Of a stretch of DNA of 34,255 bases, positions 1 through 11,500 are shown piece after piece. A program made the position numbers and the translations under genes. Numbering within the stretch: the stretch's first letter is position 1; each line of letters opens with the position of its first letter. This stretch comes from Clostridia bacterium (GTDB taxonomy: Bacteria; Bacillota; Clostridia; Christensenellales; Borkfalkiaceae), in contig JAFZXN010000016.1 in NCBI GenBank assembly GCA_017616695.1, positions 1 to 34,255 of the forward strand, given 5' to 3'. Below the pieces are notes generated by a model that saw only the letters and a list, made by a program, of their open reading frames with translations, did not search any database and was not told the origin of the DNA.

Positions 1-1860
1 AAGTCGTGGTGCCGGTTGTAACGACGGTATATTCCGCGCAACCGCCCTCGACTTCCTTGACCGTCTTGCTGTCTTCGTCCCACGCCATATAGGAAACGGG
101 TTCGGGTTCGGGAACGGTGACGATCATATATCTCGATCTTGCGTAATCGTTGTCGGATTTTTCGATCACGGTAGTGGGATTGGCGCTTGTACCGCCGTAG
201 ACAACGTAGCCTTCGGCAACGGTGAGTGCGCCGTTGCTCGAGCCCTCATCGCCTGCGCCGATGCCTGTGCCGCCTTTGCCGCCGTTCGCAGTGATAACGC
301 CGCCGTGAATGTTAACGTTGCCGCCGTTGCCGCCCTTGCCGCCGCCTATACCGGAGGCGTATTTGCCGCCGTTCGCAGTGATAACGCCGCCGTAAATGTT
401 AACGTTGCCGCCGTTGCCGAAATAGCCGCCGCCGATGCCCGCTGCAACAAAGCCGCCGGTCGCGGTGATAACGCCGCCGTAAATTTTAACGTTGCCGCCG
501 TTGCCGCCGCCGGTGTCGCCGTCGCCGCCGCCGATGCCTGCGCCATATTCGCCGCCGTTCACGGTGATAACGCCGCCGTGAATGTTAACGTCGCCGCCGT
601 TGCCTGCATAGCCGCTGCCGATACCCGCTGCGTTTTCGCCGCCGGTCGCAACGATCGCGCCCATATTTTCGCCCGTGCTCTGCGCGTAGACGTTCAGCGT
701 GTTGCCGCTTGAAACCTCAATACCTTCCTCTGCGGTCAGCGTTGCGCCGTCCGAAAGTATAAGGTTTACCGTGCCGTTTACGGTAATGCGGCTCGAGATG
801 GTAACGCTTTCTTCTACAACGTACCAAACTCCGTTTTTCCAAGTCGTGGTGCCGGTTGTAACGACGGTATAATCCGCGCAACCGCCCTCGACTTCCTTGA
901 CAGTCTTGCTGCCCTCGTCCCACGCCATATAGGAAACGGGTTCGGTTTCGGGAACGGTGACGATCATATATCTCGATCTTGCGTAATCGTTGTTGGATTT
1001 TTCGATCACGGTAGTGGGGTCGGCGCTTGTACCGCCGTAGACAACGTAGCCTTCGGCAACGGTGAGCGTGCCGTGAGCATTGCTGCCCGAACCTGCGCCG
1101 ATAGCAACTGCGCCTTCGCCTGCGGTCGCGTAAACGTAGCCACCGTAAACGTTAACGTCGCCGCCGTTGCCGATCTCGCCGCCGCCTATACCGGAGGCGG
1201 CTTTGCCGCCGTTCGCAGTGACCGTTCCGCCGTAAATGTTAACGTTGCCGCCGGTGTTGTTCTGTCCGCCGCCGATGCCTGCGCCATATTCGCCGCCGTT
1301 CGCAGTAATAATGCCGCCGTAAATGTTAACGTTGCCGCCGTCGCCGCTATAGCCGCCGCCTATACCGGAGGCGTCTTCGCCGCCGTTCGCGGTGACCGTT
1401 CCGCCGTGAATGTTAACGTTGCCGCCGTTGCCGCTGTCGCCGCCGCCGATGCCTGCGCCACTTTCGCCGCCGTTCGCAGTGATAACGCCGCCGTAAATGT
1501 TAACGTCGCCGCCGGCGGCATAGCTGCCGCCGATGCCCGCTGCACCAAAGCTGCCGAACGCGGTGACGATACCGCCGTTTATTGTGATCGTGCCGCCGGC
1601 GTCATAGTTGCCGCCGATGCCCGCTGCACCACCGTCGGCGGTCGCAACGATCGCGCCCATGTTTTCGCCTGCGCTCTGCGCGTAGACGTTCAGCGTGTTG
1701 CCGCTTGAAACCTCAATACCTTTCTCTGCGGTCAGCGTTGCGCCGTCGCAAAGAATAAGGTTTGCAGTACCGCTTACGTCAATACGGCTCGTGATGGTAA
1801 CGGTTTCTTCTACAACGTACCAAACTCCGTCTTCCCAAGTCGTGGTGCCGGTTGTAACGA
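1..1860. repeat. Nested tandem repeats inside the left-edge surface gene
   Basis: The same sequence starts at 1, 841 and 1837, giving module periods of 840 and 996 bp. The first 230 bases of the copies at 1 and 841 differ at only about a dozen positions by eye. Inside each module are units of about 85 bp coding for one GIGGG...VNIYGG...TANGG coil, with four units in the 840-bp module and six in the 996-bp module. The length difference (156 bp) is close to two units. Unit gain or loss by recombination is inferred. Confidence 0.85.
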
Positions 1861-2428
1861 CGGTATATTCCGCGCAACCGCCCTCGACTTCCTTGACCGT
1901 CTTGCTGTCTTCGTCCCACGCCATATAGGCGATTGAGGAATTCGCGTTCGCCGAAGGCGTAGCATAGCCATACACCTCGATCGATGTGACGCCATCCATT
2001 ACGATTCGATGCATTTCATAATATTCTTTACACGTAATAACATTCCCCAATTCTGTTTCTTTCTCTACAAAATGAAGCTCAAATGGCGCACTTGAATCTG
2101 TGACAATTCTATTTGGATATTGTGTGAATATAACTTTGGTGATAGTGTACCCTTCACAGCCTGAAACTGTCAGAGTGTCAGTATTACTATTCCACCTCCA
2201 TCCGTTGACTCCAGTATCGTCATTATTATGTGAAACCGTAACAACTCCACTTGTAGTTTCACTGTAGGTTGTTTTACCTGTGGGTGTAATGGTGGTCAGC
2301 AGTGTCTCTTCTTGTGCTGCATACGCCGTCAAAGTCGTGGCGGTCACAATGCCGAAAGTCAGCGTTAAGCTGAAGACTATCGCAAGCGCCGCAATTAAAA
2401 TTGCCTTGTTTGTCATTCGATGTTTCAT
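1..2428 (-). CDS. Partial secreted glycine-rich repeat surface protein (C-terminus beyond left edge)
   Basis: The minus-strand frame starts at the ATG at 2426-2428 and stays open to the left edge, giving about 809 codons with no stop. An AAAGGAGA ribosome site lies just upstream. An in-frame ATG at 2444 overlaps that site and is less likely to be the start. The protein begins with a signal peptide (MKHRMTNKAILIAALAIVFS, hydrophobic to about residue 35). A unique domain covers about residues 36-165. Two complete and one partial large modules follow. Each module opens with MAWDE.SKTVKEVEGGCA.YTVVTTG, continues with VWYVVEE, NLIL.DGATLTAE and LNVYAQS, then has several units of the type GIGGG..G.GG.VNIYGG.ITANGGE, and closes with LTVAEGYVVYGG. 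The units look like coils of a right-handed beta-helix of the kind seen in pectin-lyase-like or adhesin proteins. The signal peptide and modules resemble the next gene upstream, so the two are paralogues. No catalytic residues are recognised; surface binding or display is inferred. Confidence 0.88.
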   Translation of the reverse strand, partial: MKHRMTNKAILIAALAIVFSLTLTFGIVTATTLTAYAAQEETLLTTITPTGKTTYSETTSGVVTVSHNNDDTGVNGWRWNSNTDTLTVSGCEGYTITKVIFTQYPNRIVTDSSAPFELHFVEKETELGNVITCKEYYEMHRIVMDGVTSIEVYGYATPSANANSSIAYMAWDEDSKTVKEVEGGCAEYTVVTTGTTTWEDGVWYVVEETVTITSRIDVSGTANLILCDGATLTAEKGIEVSSGNTLNVYAQSAGENMGAIVATADGGAAGIGGNYDAGGTITINGGIVTAFGSFGAAGIGGSYAAGGDVNIYGGVITANGGESGAGIGGGDSGNGGNVNIHGGTVTANGGEDASGIGGGYSGDGGNVNIYGGIITANGGEYGAGIGGGQNNTGGNVNIYGGTVTANGGKAASGIGGGEIGNGGDVNVYGGYVYATAGEGAVAIGAGSGSNAHGTLTVAEGYVVYGGTSADPTTVIEKSNNDYARSRYMIVTVPETEPVSYMAWDEGSKTVKEVEGGCADYTVVTTGTTTWKNGVWYVVEESVTISSRITVNGTVNLILSDGATLTAEEGIEVSSGNTLNVYAQSTGENMGAIVATGGENAAGIGSGYAGNGGDVNIHGGVITVNGGEYGAGIGGGDGDTGGGNGGNVKIYGGVITATGGFVAAGIGGGYFGNGGNVNIYGGVITANGGKYASGIGGGKGGNGGNVNIHGGVITANGGKGGTGIGAGDEGSSNGALTVAEGYVVYGGTSANPTTVIEKSDNDYARSRYMIVTVPEPEPVSYMAWDEDSKTVKEVEGGCAEYTVVTTGTTT

Positions 2429-2593
2429 ACTCGAATCTCCTTTCATATTTAATATATATCGTTCAAAGGGGATATCCTCCCCGTTTTTCAGTCATAGCCC
2501 CATGCGGCGAAGGGAATGCCCGACGCCGCAACAGGACTATATATAGACTTTAAAGCAACTTATCTTTTCTAAAAAGATATAAGCGTGAGTCAA
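2429..2593 (-). promoter_or_regulatory. Intergenic leader of the left-edge surface gene
   Basis: This is 165 bp between the stop of the giant gene and the next start. It contains a 7-bp inverted repeat (TGCGGCG at 2503-2509 and CGCCGCA at 2524-2530) and a small GGGGA/TCCCC dyad at about 2468-2482. An AT-rich palindromic stretch lies near 2560-2583. TATATATAG-like sequence near 2540 could be a -10 element, but I see no convincing -35. No canonical terminator with a U-tract is visible after the giant gene, so read-through is possible. Confidence 0.4.
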
Positions 2594-5500
2594 TTATCGA
2601 ACGTTTTCTTTCCTTTTGCGAAAGATTACGAAAGAGACCGCGATAGCTATAAGCATCAAGCCGATAGCGGGCATCGTGATATTGCCGCCGCAGTTGACGT
2701 GATAATGCTTTTCGGTGTTTGCCATTCCCTCAACGAGTTCGAGGTAAGCGTCTTCGGCTGCCATAAGAACGTCGTAGTTATCCACGAGGTCTTTTTCCTT
2801 GCCGGAAAGCTCTACGTAAGCGATACGCGCCTCGGAAATCTTCGCCTTGCATTCGGGGGTAAATTCTACCGTGCCGATAGCCGCGATCATTTCTTTGACA
2901 GCGTTGACCGCTTCCTGGTCAGGCTCTGCGCTTTCTGCCTCCGCCTTTAAAGCCGCATAAGTGCTTTCCGCGGTAGTCAGCGTTTCGTAGTTATCAACGA
3001 GAGCTTTTTGGCCGGCGGTAAGTGCGTCGTAAGCCGCTCTCGCTTCGTCTATCTTGCCCTTGCTCTCGGCGGTGTATTCGACAGTGCCGATAGCCGCGAT
3101 AAGATCGATAACGTCGTTAACGCTGCTTTCTTCGTGTTCTTCTTCAAAGATAACGGCGTAAGTCGAGAAGTGGTTGGTCGTAAACGTCACCTTGCCGTTT
3201 TCAAATGTAGCGTTCATATCGGTCATGGTGCCGTCGTCGGCTATATAGTAGACCTTTGCCACCTTGCCGGCGGGAACTTCCTTTTCAAACGGTATGGAAA
3301 CGGTAGCTTCGCCGTTTACGAACGTTGCGCCTTCGAGAGTTACTTCGAGAACGAGTTCTGCGTTTTCGACCTTGTCGCTTTCCGCGGAAACTTTTGCCGA
3401 AATCGTGACGGCTTCTTCAGCCGCGCCGATATCGGTAACGGCGTCTTCGTCAAAGACGATGACGAGTTCGCCCGCCTTAACTTCGACCGCGCCGCATTCC
3501 TCGTTCGCTTGTTTGAACAGGTCTGTCACGTCCTTAGCTTCTTCGGTGATATCTTCTTTGTAAACGATAGTTCCGTCTTCCTCAATAACGGGGATATACG
3601 GGAGCGAAGCGACGTCACGAGTCTCCGTTGCGCCACAAACGGTACAGGTGCGGGTTTCTTCGCCTCTGACGCCGATCTGCGGTTCTTTGGTGACTACCCA
3701 GTCGCCGTAAGTATGATCGGCGAACGGGAGTTCTTCTATGGCTTCGTAATCACAATGCGAGCAGGTGACTTTAACGTGACCGTGCTCTTTGCAAGTGGAA
3801 TCGGTAACTTCTTCGATATAGTCGTGACCGAGAGGTGCGCTGGGAACGTCTTCGGGGTTGATGGAGATCTCGCCGTTCTCGTCGATAAACATACGTCCGC
3901 ATTCGGAGCAGATGTAGTGAGCGATATTGCCGCCCTCTTCGCAGGTAGCGTCTTTTGCTTCCACGAAAGTTATGGTGTGAGTGTGACCGGCCAAAGGAAT
4001 GTAACGCGATTCTTTTTCGTGGCAGACGGTACATTCTCTTTCTTCGCTGCCTTCTTCGGTGGCGGTCGCCTCTTTGGTGGTCGTCCATTCGCCGAAGGTG
4101 TGGCCGAGCGCCGCGATATCGACAACGTCGAGTTCTTCGCCGCAGACCGAGCAAAGAAGGTGCTTGCTGCCCTTTTCGGTACAGGTAGGTTCAAGCGTAA
4201 TTACCCATTCTTCGGATTCGGTGTGAGCGACGGTTGCGAGTTCTTCGACCTCGACCTCTTCATCGCAGACGGTACATACCTTATGCTTTGCGCCCGTTTC
4301 GATACAGGTGGGCTCTTTGGCGATCTGCCATTCGCTTACAGTGTGACCGATAGCATCGATCTCTTCCACTATTTCTTCGCCGCAACCGGAGCAAACCTTG
4401 TGCTTACTACCCTTTTCGGTGCAGGTGGGAAGATCCGTGACGATCCAATCGCCAAAGGTGTGTCCGATAGTGTCGATTTCTTCCGATTCGATCTCGTCAC
4501 AAACCGAGCAAATTCTTTCCCTTCTGCCTTTTTCGGTGCAGGTAGGCTCAACGACAGCTTCCCAATCGCTAAAGGAATGTTCAACCAAGTCGATTTCTTC
4601 CGATTCGAGCACTTCGCCACAATGCGTGCAATATTTGACTTTGAAACCATTTTCGGTGCAGGTGGGCTCTTTGGTGATCGACCAATCGCCTGCCTCGTGA
4701 CCGAGCGCGTCGACGTGATCGGTTTCGTAATTCTCGCCGCAGTGCAAGCACTTATAAACGGTGTAACCGCCTTCCGTGCAGGTTGCCTCTACGGTCTCGA
4801 TCAATTCACCCGCCTCGTGACCGACAGCGTCAACGAAATCTTTTTGGAAGGTTTCGCCACAATGCGAGCACTTATATACGGAGTAGCCCTGTTCCATGCA
4901 GGTAGGATCTACGGTTTCTACAAATTCGCTTGCGTCGTGTCCGAGTGCGTCAACATAGTCTTTATTGAAGTTTTCGCCACAATGCGAGCACTTATATACG
5001 GTGTAGCCCTGTTCGGTGCAAGTGGGATCAACGGTCTCGACCACTTCGTCGGCGTCGTGACCGAGCGCCGCAATTTCTTTATATGTCGTGTAGTCGCAAC
5101 GCGAGCAGGTGTCGTAAGCCTTGTAGCCGGCTTCGGTACAAGTTGCTTCCTTACCGTCGTGACGGACAAGGTCGTGACCGAGCGCCGCGATAACGATGGA
5201 TTGATATTCGACAGGCTCTTGCCCGTTGGCGTCGGCAAAATATCTGCCGCATTCTTTACAGAGATAATGAGCGACGTTGCCGTCTTCCGTACACGTAGGC
5301 TCTTTTGCTTCGACGAATTCCAAAGTGGTATCGTCGTGAGCGTGAGCAGCGACTTCTTCGAAGGTGGCGATGACAGTGACTGCATTTGCGGGCATCGTGA
5401 ACTCATAAACTTTGCCCGGAGTGACCGTCGTCAACGTGTAGGTGGTTGCCAGAGCGTATTGGCTTACGCCCGTGCAAACAAGGATATCTTCGTGTCCCCA

Positions 5501-8500
5501 ATCGGTGCCGTCCACGAAAACGGTGGTGATATAGCCGTTCTCAACGTGGAATTCCATTACAAGAGTATGACCCCAATCGGCATCGTAGCTGGACACAATA
5601 TAAATACCTTCGTCGGCTCTATCCGTATTAAAGGTTATTTGCCCGTTCACAGGTAAAGAACTCTGCCAACTATAACCTGCGTAAAATAGGAACAATTTTC
5701 CGTTACCGTCTGTTGCTACGCAAATGTAGTCACCGTTGCCTACCTCGTATTTGGCTCTACCCGTAAGAGCGATCAGATCGTCAACGCTGTTGATGGCGTT
5801 AATCGTTCCGCTCTTGAGGGTGATCTCGCTGAGTTTATAACCCGCTTCGGGAAGGATGGTGATGGTAACCGTCTTTTCGGCTGCCGATTGATCTTTAACT
5901 TCAACGGTGCCGTTGGCCGTTTCTTCCACGTTGATCGCGTAAGTGGGACCGTCGCCACCGATGATCGCATAACGCTTAGTGTGGATCGACGAAAGAGCCG
6001 TCGTCTTTATCAACGAATCGTCATCGTCTCCGACGAACACCATTATTTCTCCACGAATGATGAGCGTGCCATGGTCGGAATAACCATTACTATTATAGTC
6101 ATAGCCGCTACCTATAGCAACGCCCCTGTTCTCACCACCTATTGCGGTAACGATACCGCCGTTAATGGTAATGGTGCCGCCTTTGCCGGCAGGTCCATCG
6201 GACCATGTATTAAAATCGAGTACTCCGCCCGAACCGCCGATACCGGCACCGACGTCCGTTCCGATAGCCGTGATATTGCCGCCGTTGATGGTAACGGTGC
6301 CGCAATCGGCAGATGTTTTTTCTCTGCCTAAACTGACGCGGGGCATAGCGCCTATACCTGCGCTACCCATTTCGCCATAAGCCCTCAATTTGCCCATCTC
6401 GTCGCCGATAGATTGCGCGTAGATAGTCAGAGAGTTAGCGCCTTCAACGCAAATACCCATATTTGCGTTGAGACGGGATCCGTCGGTAAGAATAAGGTGA
6501 ACGTCGCCCATTACGAATAAGGGATCGACCAATTCTACAGTGCCGAACACGACGCACCATACGGGGGTCTTTCCGGCATCAGTGAACATATTTGCTGGCG
6601 TTCCGTCTGATAATACCGCGGTTTCGGGTGAAATAATGATGTAGGAATCGCAAACGCGTTCTACGAATTCGCCCGTTTCTTCGTCATAATCAAGATAGGA
6701 TACGGGGGCCGGCTTGGTCACCGTTACGACACATTGCTCGACAAGGTCGTCTGCAGTATCCTCGGTGCCGTTGGTCGCGGTTACGGTTATTATAGCCGTG
6801 CCTTCGCCGACAGCCGTTATAACGCCGTTATTTACGGTTGCAACGCTCTCGTCGCTCGACGACCAGACAACGGTTTGGTTTGCGTCATCCGGCGTAACGG
6901 TAGCGATAATGTAACCTTTGCCACCGCCGATAAGCAAGTCTAACTCATGTTGATTGATCGTTAATCCGGAAACATCGGGCATAACGTAATCGGGATCGGC
7001 TACGAGCGAAACATAAGAATAATTAGGATTTTCGGGGAAATCGAATACCTGTTCGGCAGTATCCGCGCCGTCATAACTCGCGTACACAAACATACCAACG
7101 AGTCTGATTCTGCTTCCGGCAGTGTCGATAGCCTCAGCGCCGTTGTTGCCAATGGCTTCGAGGTTGCCGTTGTAAACGTTTAAAATAAGTCCTTCAGGTC
7201 CTTCAGGCCTTCCGATGCCCGATGCGTCTTCGCCGCCGACAGCCTTGACGATACCGCCGTAAACGTTGACGGTTTCGACGTAAATAGCTGCATTGTAGTC
7301 ACTACCGGTAGCGAAGATATTGCCGCCGTGGATGTTAAGCTCATTAAAGCCGTAATCTCCGCCGATAGCATGACCCCAATCGCTGCGTACGATCAGTTTA
7401 CCCATTTTGTCGGGATCATTGCTTTGCGCGTATATGGAGAGGGTTGCACCGGGCTCAATTTCGATACCGTTGCCAAAGGTCACCGTCACGCCGTCTTTGA
7501 GAATCAGATTGATATTAGCCTGCAACCGAATATTGTCGTTGAACGTGACGTCCATATCCGCATAATACCAAAATTCATTACCGCTTTGCCAATTGCCCAA
7601 AGCCGTCAGATCGGATTCAACATATTCGAATTTATCAAGTGCTTTTTCAGTATATGTTCTTGTATTTACGTCGAAAACGAGATATTTGACAACGTCCAGA
7701 GCGGGATCGTAGTCGGGATCGGACGTAATTGATACGTATTTATAATCGCGATTGCCGGGGAAGTCGGTCACGAGGACTGCGGAAGCTTCGTCCTCACCTG
7801 CGTATACCAGCGTGCCTTTCATTCTGATACTGCCGCCGGAAATCGCAACGTTGTTGTTGCTTTGTGCGATCAGGGTACCGCCGTTGACTTGGATCTTGCT
7901 GTTCTGGATACCCATAAAATTTTTGGAACCGATGGCTGTTACAACGCCGCCGTTCACTACGAGGGCGGGACCGGGATCAGTGTCATACCAACTCTCAGGG
8001 CCGATACCTGCGGTGCCATCGTTATATTCATAGTTGCTACCCGTCGCGGTGACGATGCCGCCGTTAACGGTGATAGTGCCACTGCCCGATAATCCGGGCG
8101 CATAGTAATTACCATTTGCGATAAGTTTGCCCATCGTCGCAACGTCTGTCGATTGTGTGCAAATAATCAGTTTGCTGCTACCTTCCCAACTGTTGTTGAG
8201 ATAGATACCGTTGCTTGCGGTAACCGTCACGCCGTCTTTGATGATAAGGAACACGTAACCGTTCACGTTGAGACGACCGTCGTACTCTCCTACGATCGTG
8301 CAATCTTCTTCTGCGTAATACCATACGGGATTGTTGTAATCGGCTGACCAGCTATCATTAGAGCCCAAGTAATGAACGTCTGACGTGAGCATTCTGTACA
8401 TGGTGGTAGTTTTTTCCACGTAGGTACGAGTTCCTGCGTCATATTCGAAGTATTTGACTTGGGGTTTCTCATCCACCGTCACGGTGCATTCGGCGAAATA

Positions 8501-11500
8501 ATCGTCCGAAGTGTCGGAGGTGCCGTTGGTCGCGGTGGCCTTTATGACGGCAGTGCCTTTCTTCAAAGGCGTTACCGCGCCGTTTTTATCGACTTTTGCC
8601 ACGCTCGGATCGCTGGAAGTCCATACGATATTGTGACGCGATTCGATCGGGCTGACGGTTGCGTGCAGCGTAACGGCTTCATTTCCCGCAAACAGTTCCA
8701 AGGAGGATTGATCCAGCGTCACGCCCGTGACGTCGAGTATAGCTGTCACGCGAACGGTGGCAGAACGAAGGGCGTACTGGTAATCATTCCACACGGGACC
8801 GGAATCCGAACCGATCGCAACGAGCCCTTCCCCTATGGTCAGGGAGAATTCTCTGCTGCGGTCGGCAACGCTTCTGCCGCCGCCGCCGATGCCTCTGCCT
8901 ATCTCGTAGTCTTCGACGTTTTCGGCTTTGCTTTGCGCGATAACTTCACCGCCGTTGATGGTGATGTTGCCGCCGTGGCCGCCCCAGTTCATATCGTCGC
9001 AACCCGCGCCGCCGATACCCGCGGAGGACTTGTCGCCGGTAGCCGTTACGACGCCGCCGTTAATAGTAATCGTACCTGCGTCACCGGCGCTGCCGCTGCC
9101 GCCGATACCCGCGCCATAGCCTGCGCCGGTAGCCGTAACGGTACCGCCGTTGATGGTAAGGCTGCTGTTGCTGTCTACACCGATACCCGCGCCGTTGTTG
9201 ACACCGGTCGCCGTGATGATACCGCTGTGGATTGTAATGTTTTTGCCGGTGATGCCGGCGCCATAGCCTGCGCCGGTAGACGTAACGGTACCGCCGTGGA
9301 TGGTAATTGTGCCTCCGCTGATACCCGCGCAGGTCAATTTGCCCATCGTAGCCTCGTCATTGGATTGTACGTAAATAGTCAAACTGCTGTCCCCATTGAG
9401 GTAGAAATTGCCTGCAGTCAAAGTAACGTTATTGCAAATAATGAGGCGGACGTCGCCTACTACAGTGACGTAGCCAATATTTGCATCGGTTTTTGCAACG
9501 TACCAGGATGTTTGACCGTTCTCACCCCAAGTGTATGTGTTGGAAACAACCGCATATAGCGTGCATTCCGCGGTGTCGAAAGTCTTTTCGTCCGCATTAT
9601 ATGTGAGATACGGTACCGTTTCGGGCAGTTCCACCGTCACGGTGCAAGTGGTGCTGACGTCGTCGTCGGGATCCGGCGCATAATTGGTTGCGGTGACCGT
9701 AATGATCGCAGTTCCTTTTTGGAGAGGCGTTACGACGCCGTTTTGACCTACTTTCGCAACCGAAGGATCGCTGGACGACCAGACTATATTATTATAGGAT
9801 ACCTCCGTCGGAGTCAAAGTCGCGGTCAATTGTGCCGACGCGCCCTTCGCTATCAACGACAGCGACGTTTCGTTCAGCGTCACGTCAGTGACGGAAATCT
9901 TGCTGACGGTCACCGTGCAGGTAGCGACGGTGTCATCGTTGGGATTATCTATATCGTTTGTCGCAGTAACGGTGATCGTGACCGTGCCGCCCCAAATAGG
10001 TCTTATCACACCTTTTTGATCGACCGTCGCGATGGAAGGATCGCTCGAACTCCACACCACCGATTTATCCGTCGCGTCGTTATTCGTAAGCGTATACGTC
10101 AGTTTTGCGCTGTCGCGGTTTGCTTCCAGTTCAAGCGTCGTTTTGTCGAGTGTGATCTCGGTGCAAGCGAAGTAAACGGTAACGGCACAGGTCGCGATCG
10201 AGTCATCCGAAGTATCTTCCGTGCCGTTGGTCGCCGTGACGGTAATGTTGACCGTGCGCGGTGCGTCGGAATGGACAAATCCGGGTTTTACAACGCCGTT
10301 TTGATCGACGGTCGCGACGGAAGGATCGCTCGAACTCCACACGACCGTTTTGACCGATGCGTCTTCGTTCGTGATTGTATGATTAAGTTTTGCAGAAGGT
10401 CCGTTAACTCTTAATTCAAGGGTAGATTGATCGATCTCCACTTTGGCATTAACGAATATGACATTAACGGTACACGTAGTCGAATGGTCGTCCGCGGTCG
10501 TTTCCGTGCCGTTGGTTGCAGTGATCGTAATGACCGCTGTGCCTGCACTGACGGGGCTTACAACGCCGTTTTTATCAACCGTCGCAACGGAAGGATCGCT
10601 GGAAGAAAACTTCAACCACTGTTGCGTATTATAAGAAGCGTTTGCAGGCGCAAAAGTTGCGCTAATCGTTTCAGAAGGCCCGTTCACCTTTAATTCAATC
10701 GAAGCGGGCGCGGGGCTGATGCCCGTCACGGGAACTGCATCGAAGTTCTCGAAATAGACGTATCTGCTCGGATCTCTGACCGGCGTGGTGCCGTTTGCCA
10801 GGATGACCATATAATCGGCGGAGATCAGCGTACCGTTGAGCGAGCTAGCCCTGCTGTCGCCACTTGCCCTGACCTTGCCTCCGTTGAGCGTGATTGTGCC
10901 GCACAAAGCGTGACCGTAGTGATCGGTGTGTGCGTAAACGTCGCCATCGTTGATCGTGACCTTGCCTGCAAGTCCGCCGCCAAATCTGCCACCCGTTGCG
11001 TCTATCGTAGCGCCGTTGATGATGACAGATCCGCTGCCGCCGATCGCGTTATCGTAACCGATTTGCCACGACTCAAACCTGTGTCCGCTTATTATTTTTC
11101 CCGTATTGTCTTTGCGGGCGGATTGAGAGTAGATAGTCAAACTATTATTGCCGTCTACGGTAATGCCTGCCTTGCAATTTATCGTCACGCCGTCCATAAT
11201 GATCAATCTGACGTCGCCGACAACGTTGGCACGACCAACGTCTTTGTCGCTTTTTGCAACGTACCAGATCGTCCTTCCCGCTTCGCCCCAACTATCTCCG
11301 ATGTAAGCAAGATTGTAGTATAACGGGCAAGTCTTTTCGCCAAGGTAAGTTCCGTTTTCGCTATAATCGCGATATTTTACAGCCGTAGGATATTTGACGG
11401 TCACGACGCAGGTCGCCGATTTATCGTCCTCGGTCGTTTCCGTACCGTTGGTAGCCGTGACGGTGATCGTTGCCGTACCGGGAGTATGAGGTGTTATCAA

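Noticed and set aside
305-1708. Two plus-strand open frames rich in Ala-Val (NVNVAAVAA repeats)
   Set aside because: They are antisense shadows of the glycine-rich repeat gene on the minus strand. They have no ribosome site, and their composition follows from the repeat.
1-1860. CRISPR-like regular repeats
   Set aside because: The repeats are coding, vary in length and sequence, have no unique spacers of constant size, and no cas genes are nearby.
3008-5656. 882-codon plus-strand open frame
   Set aside because: It lies entirely antisense to the Cys-repeat and C-terminal part of the giant gene. Its openness follows from the codon bias of the repeats, and it has no domain, signal or ribosome site.
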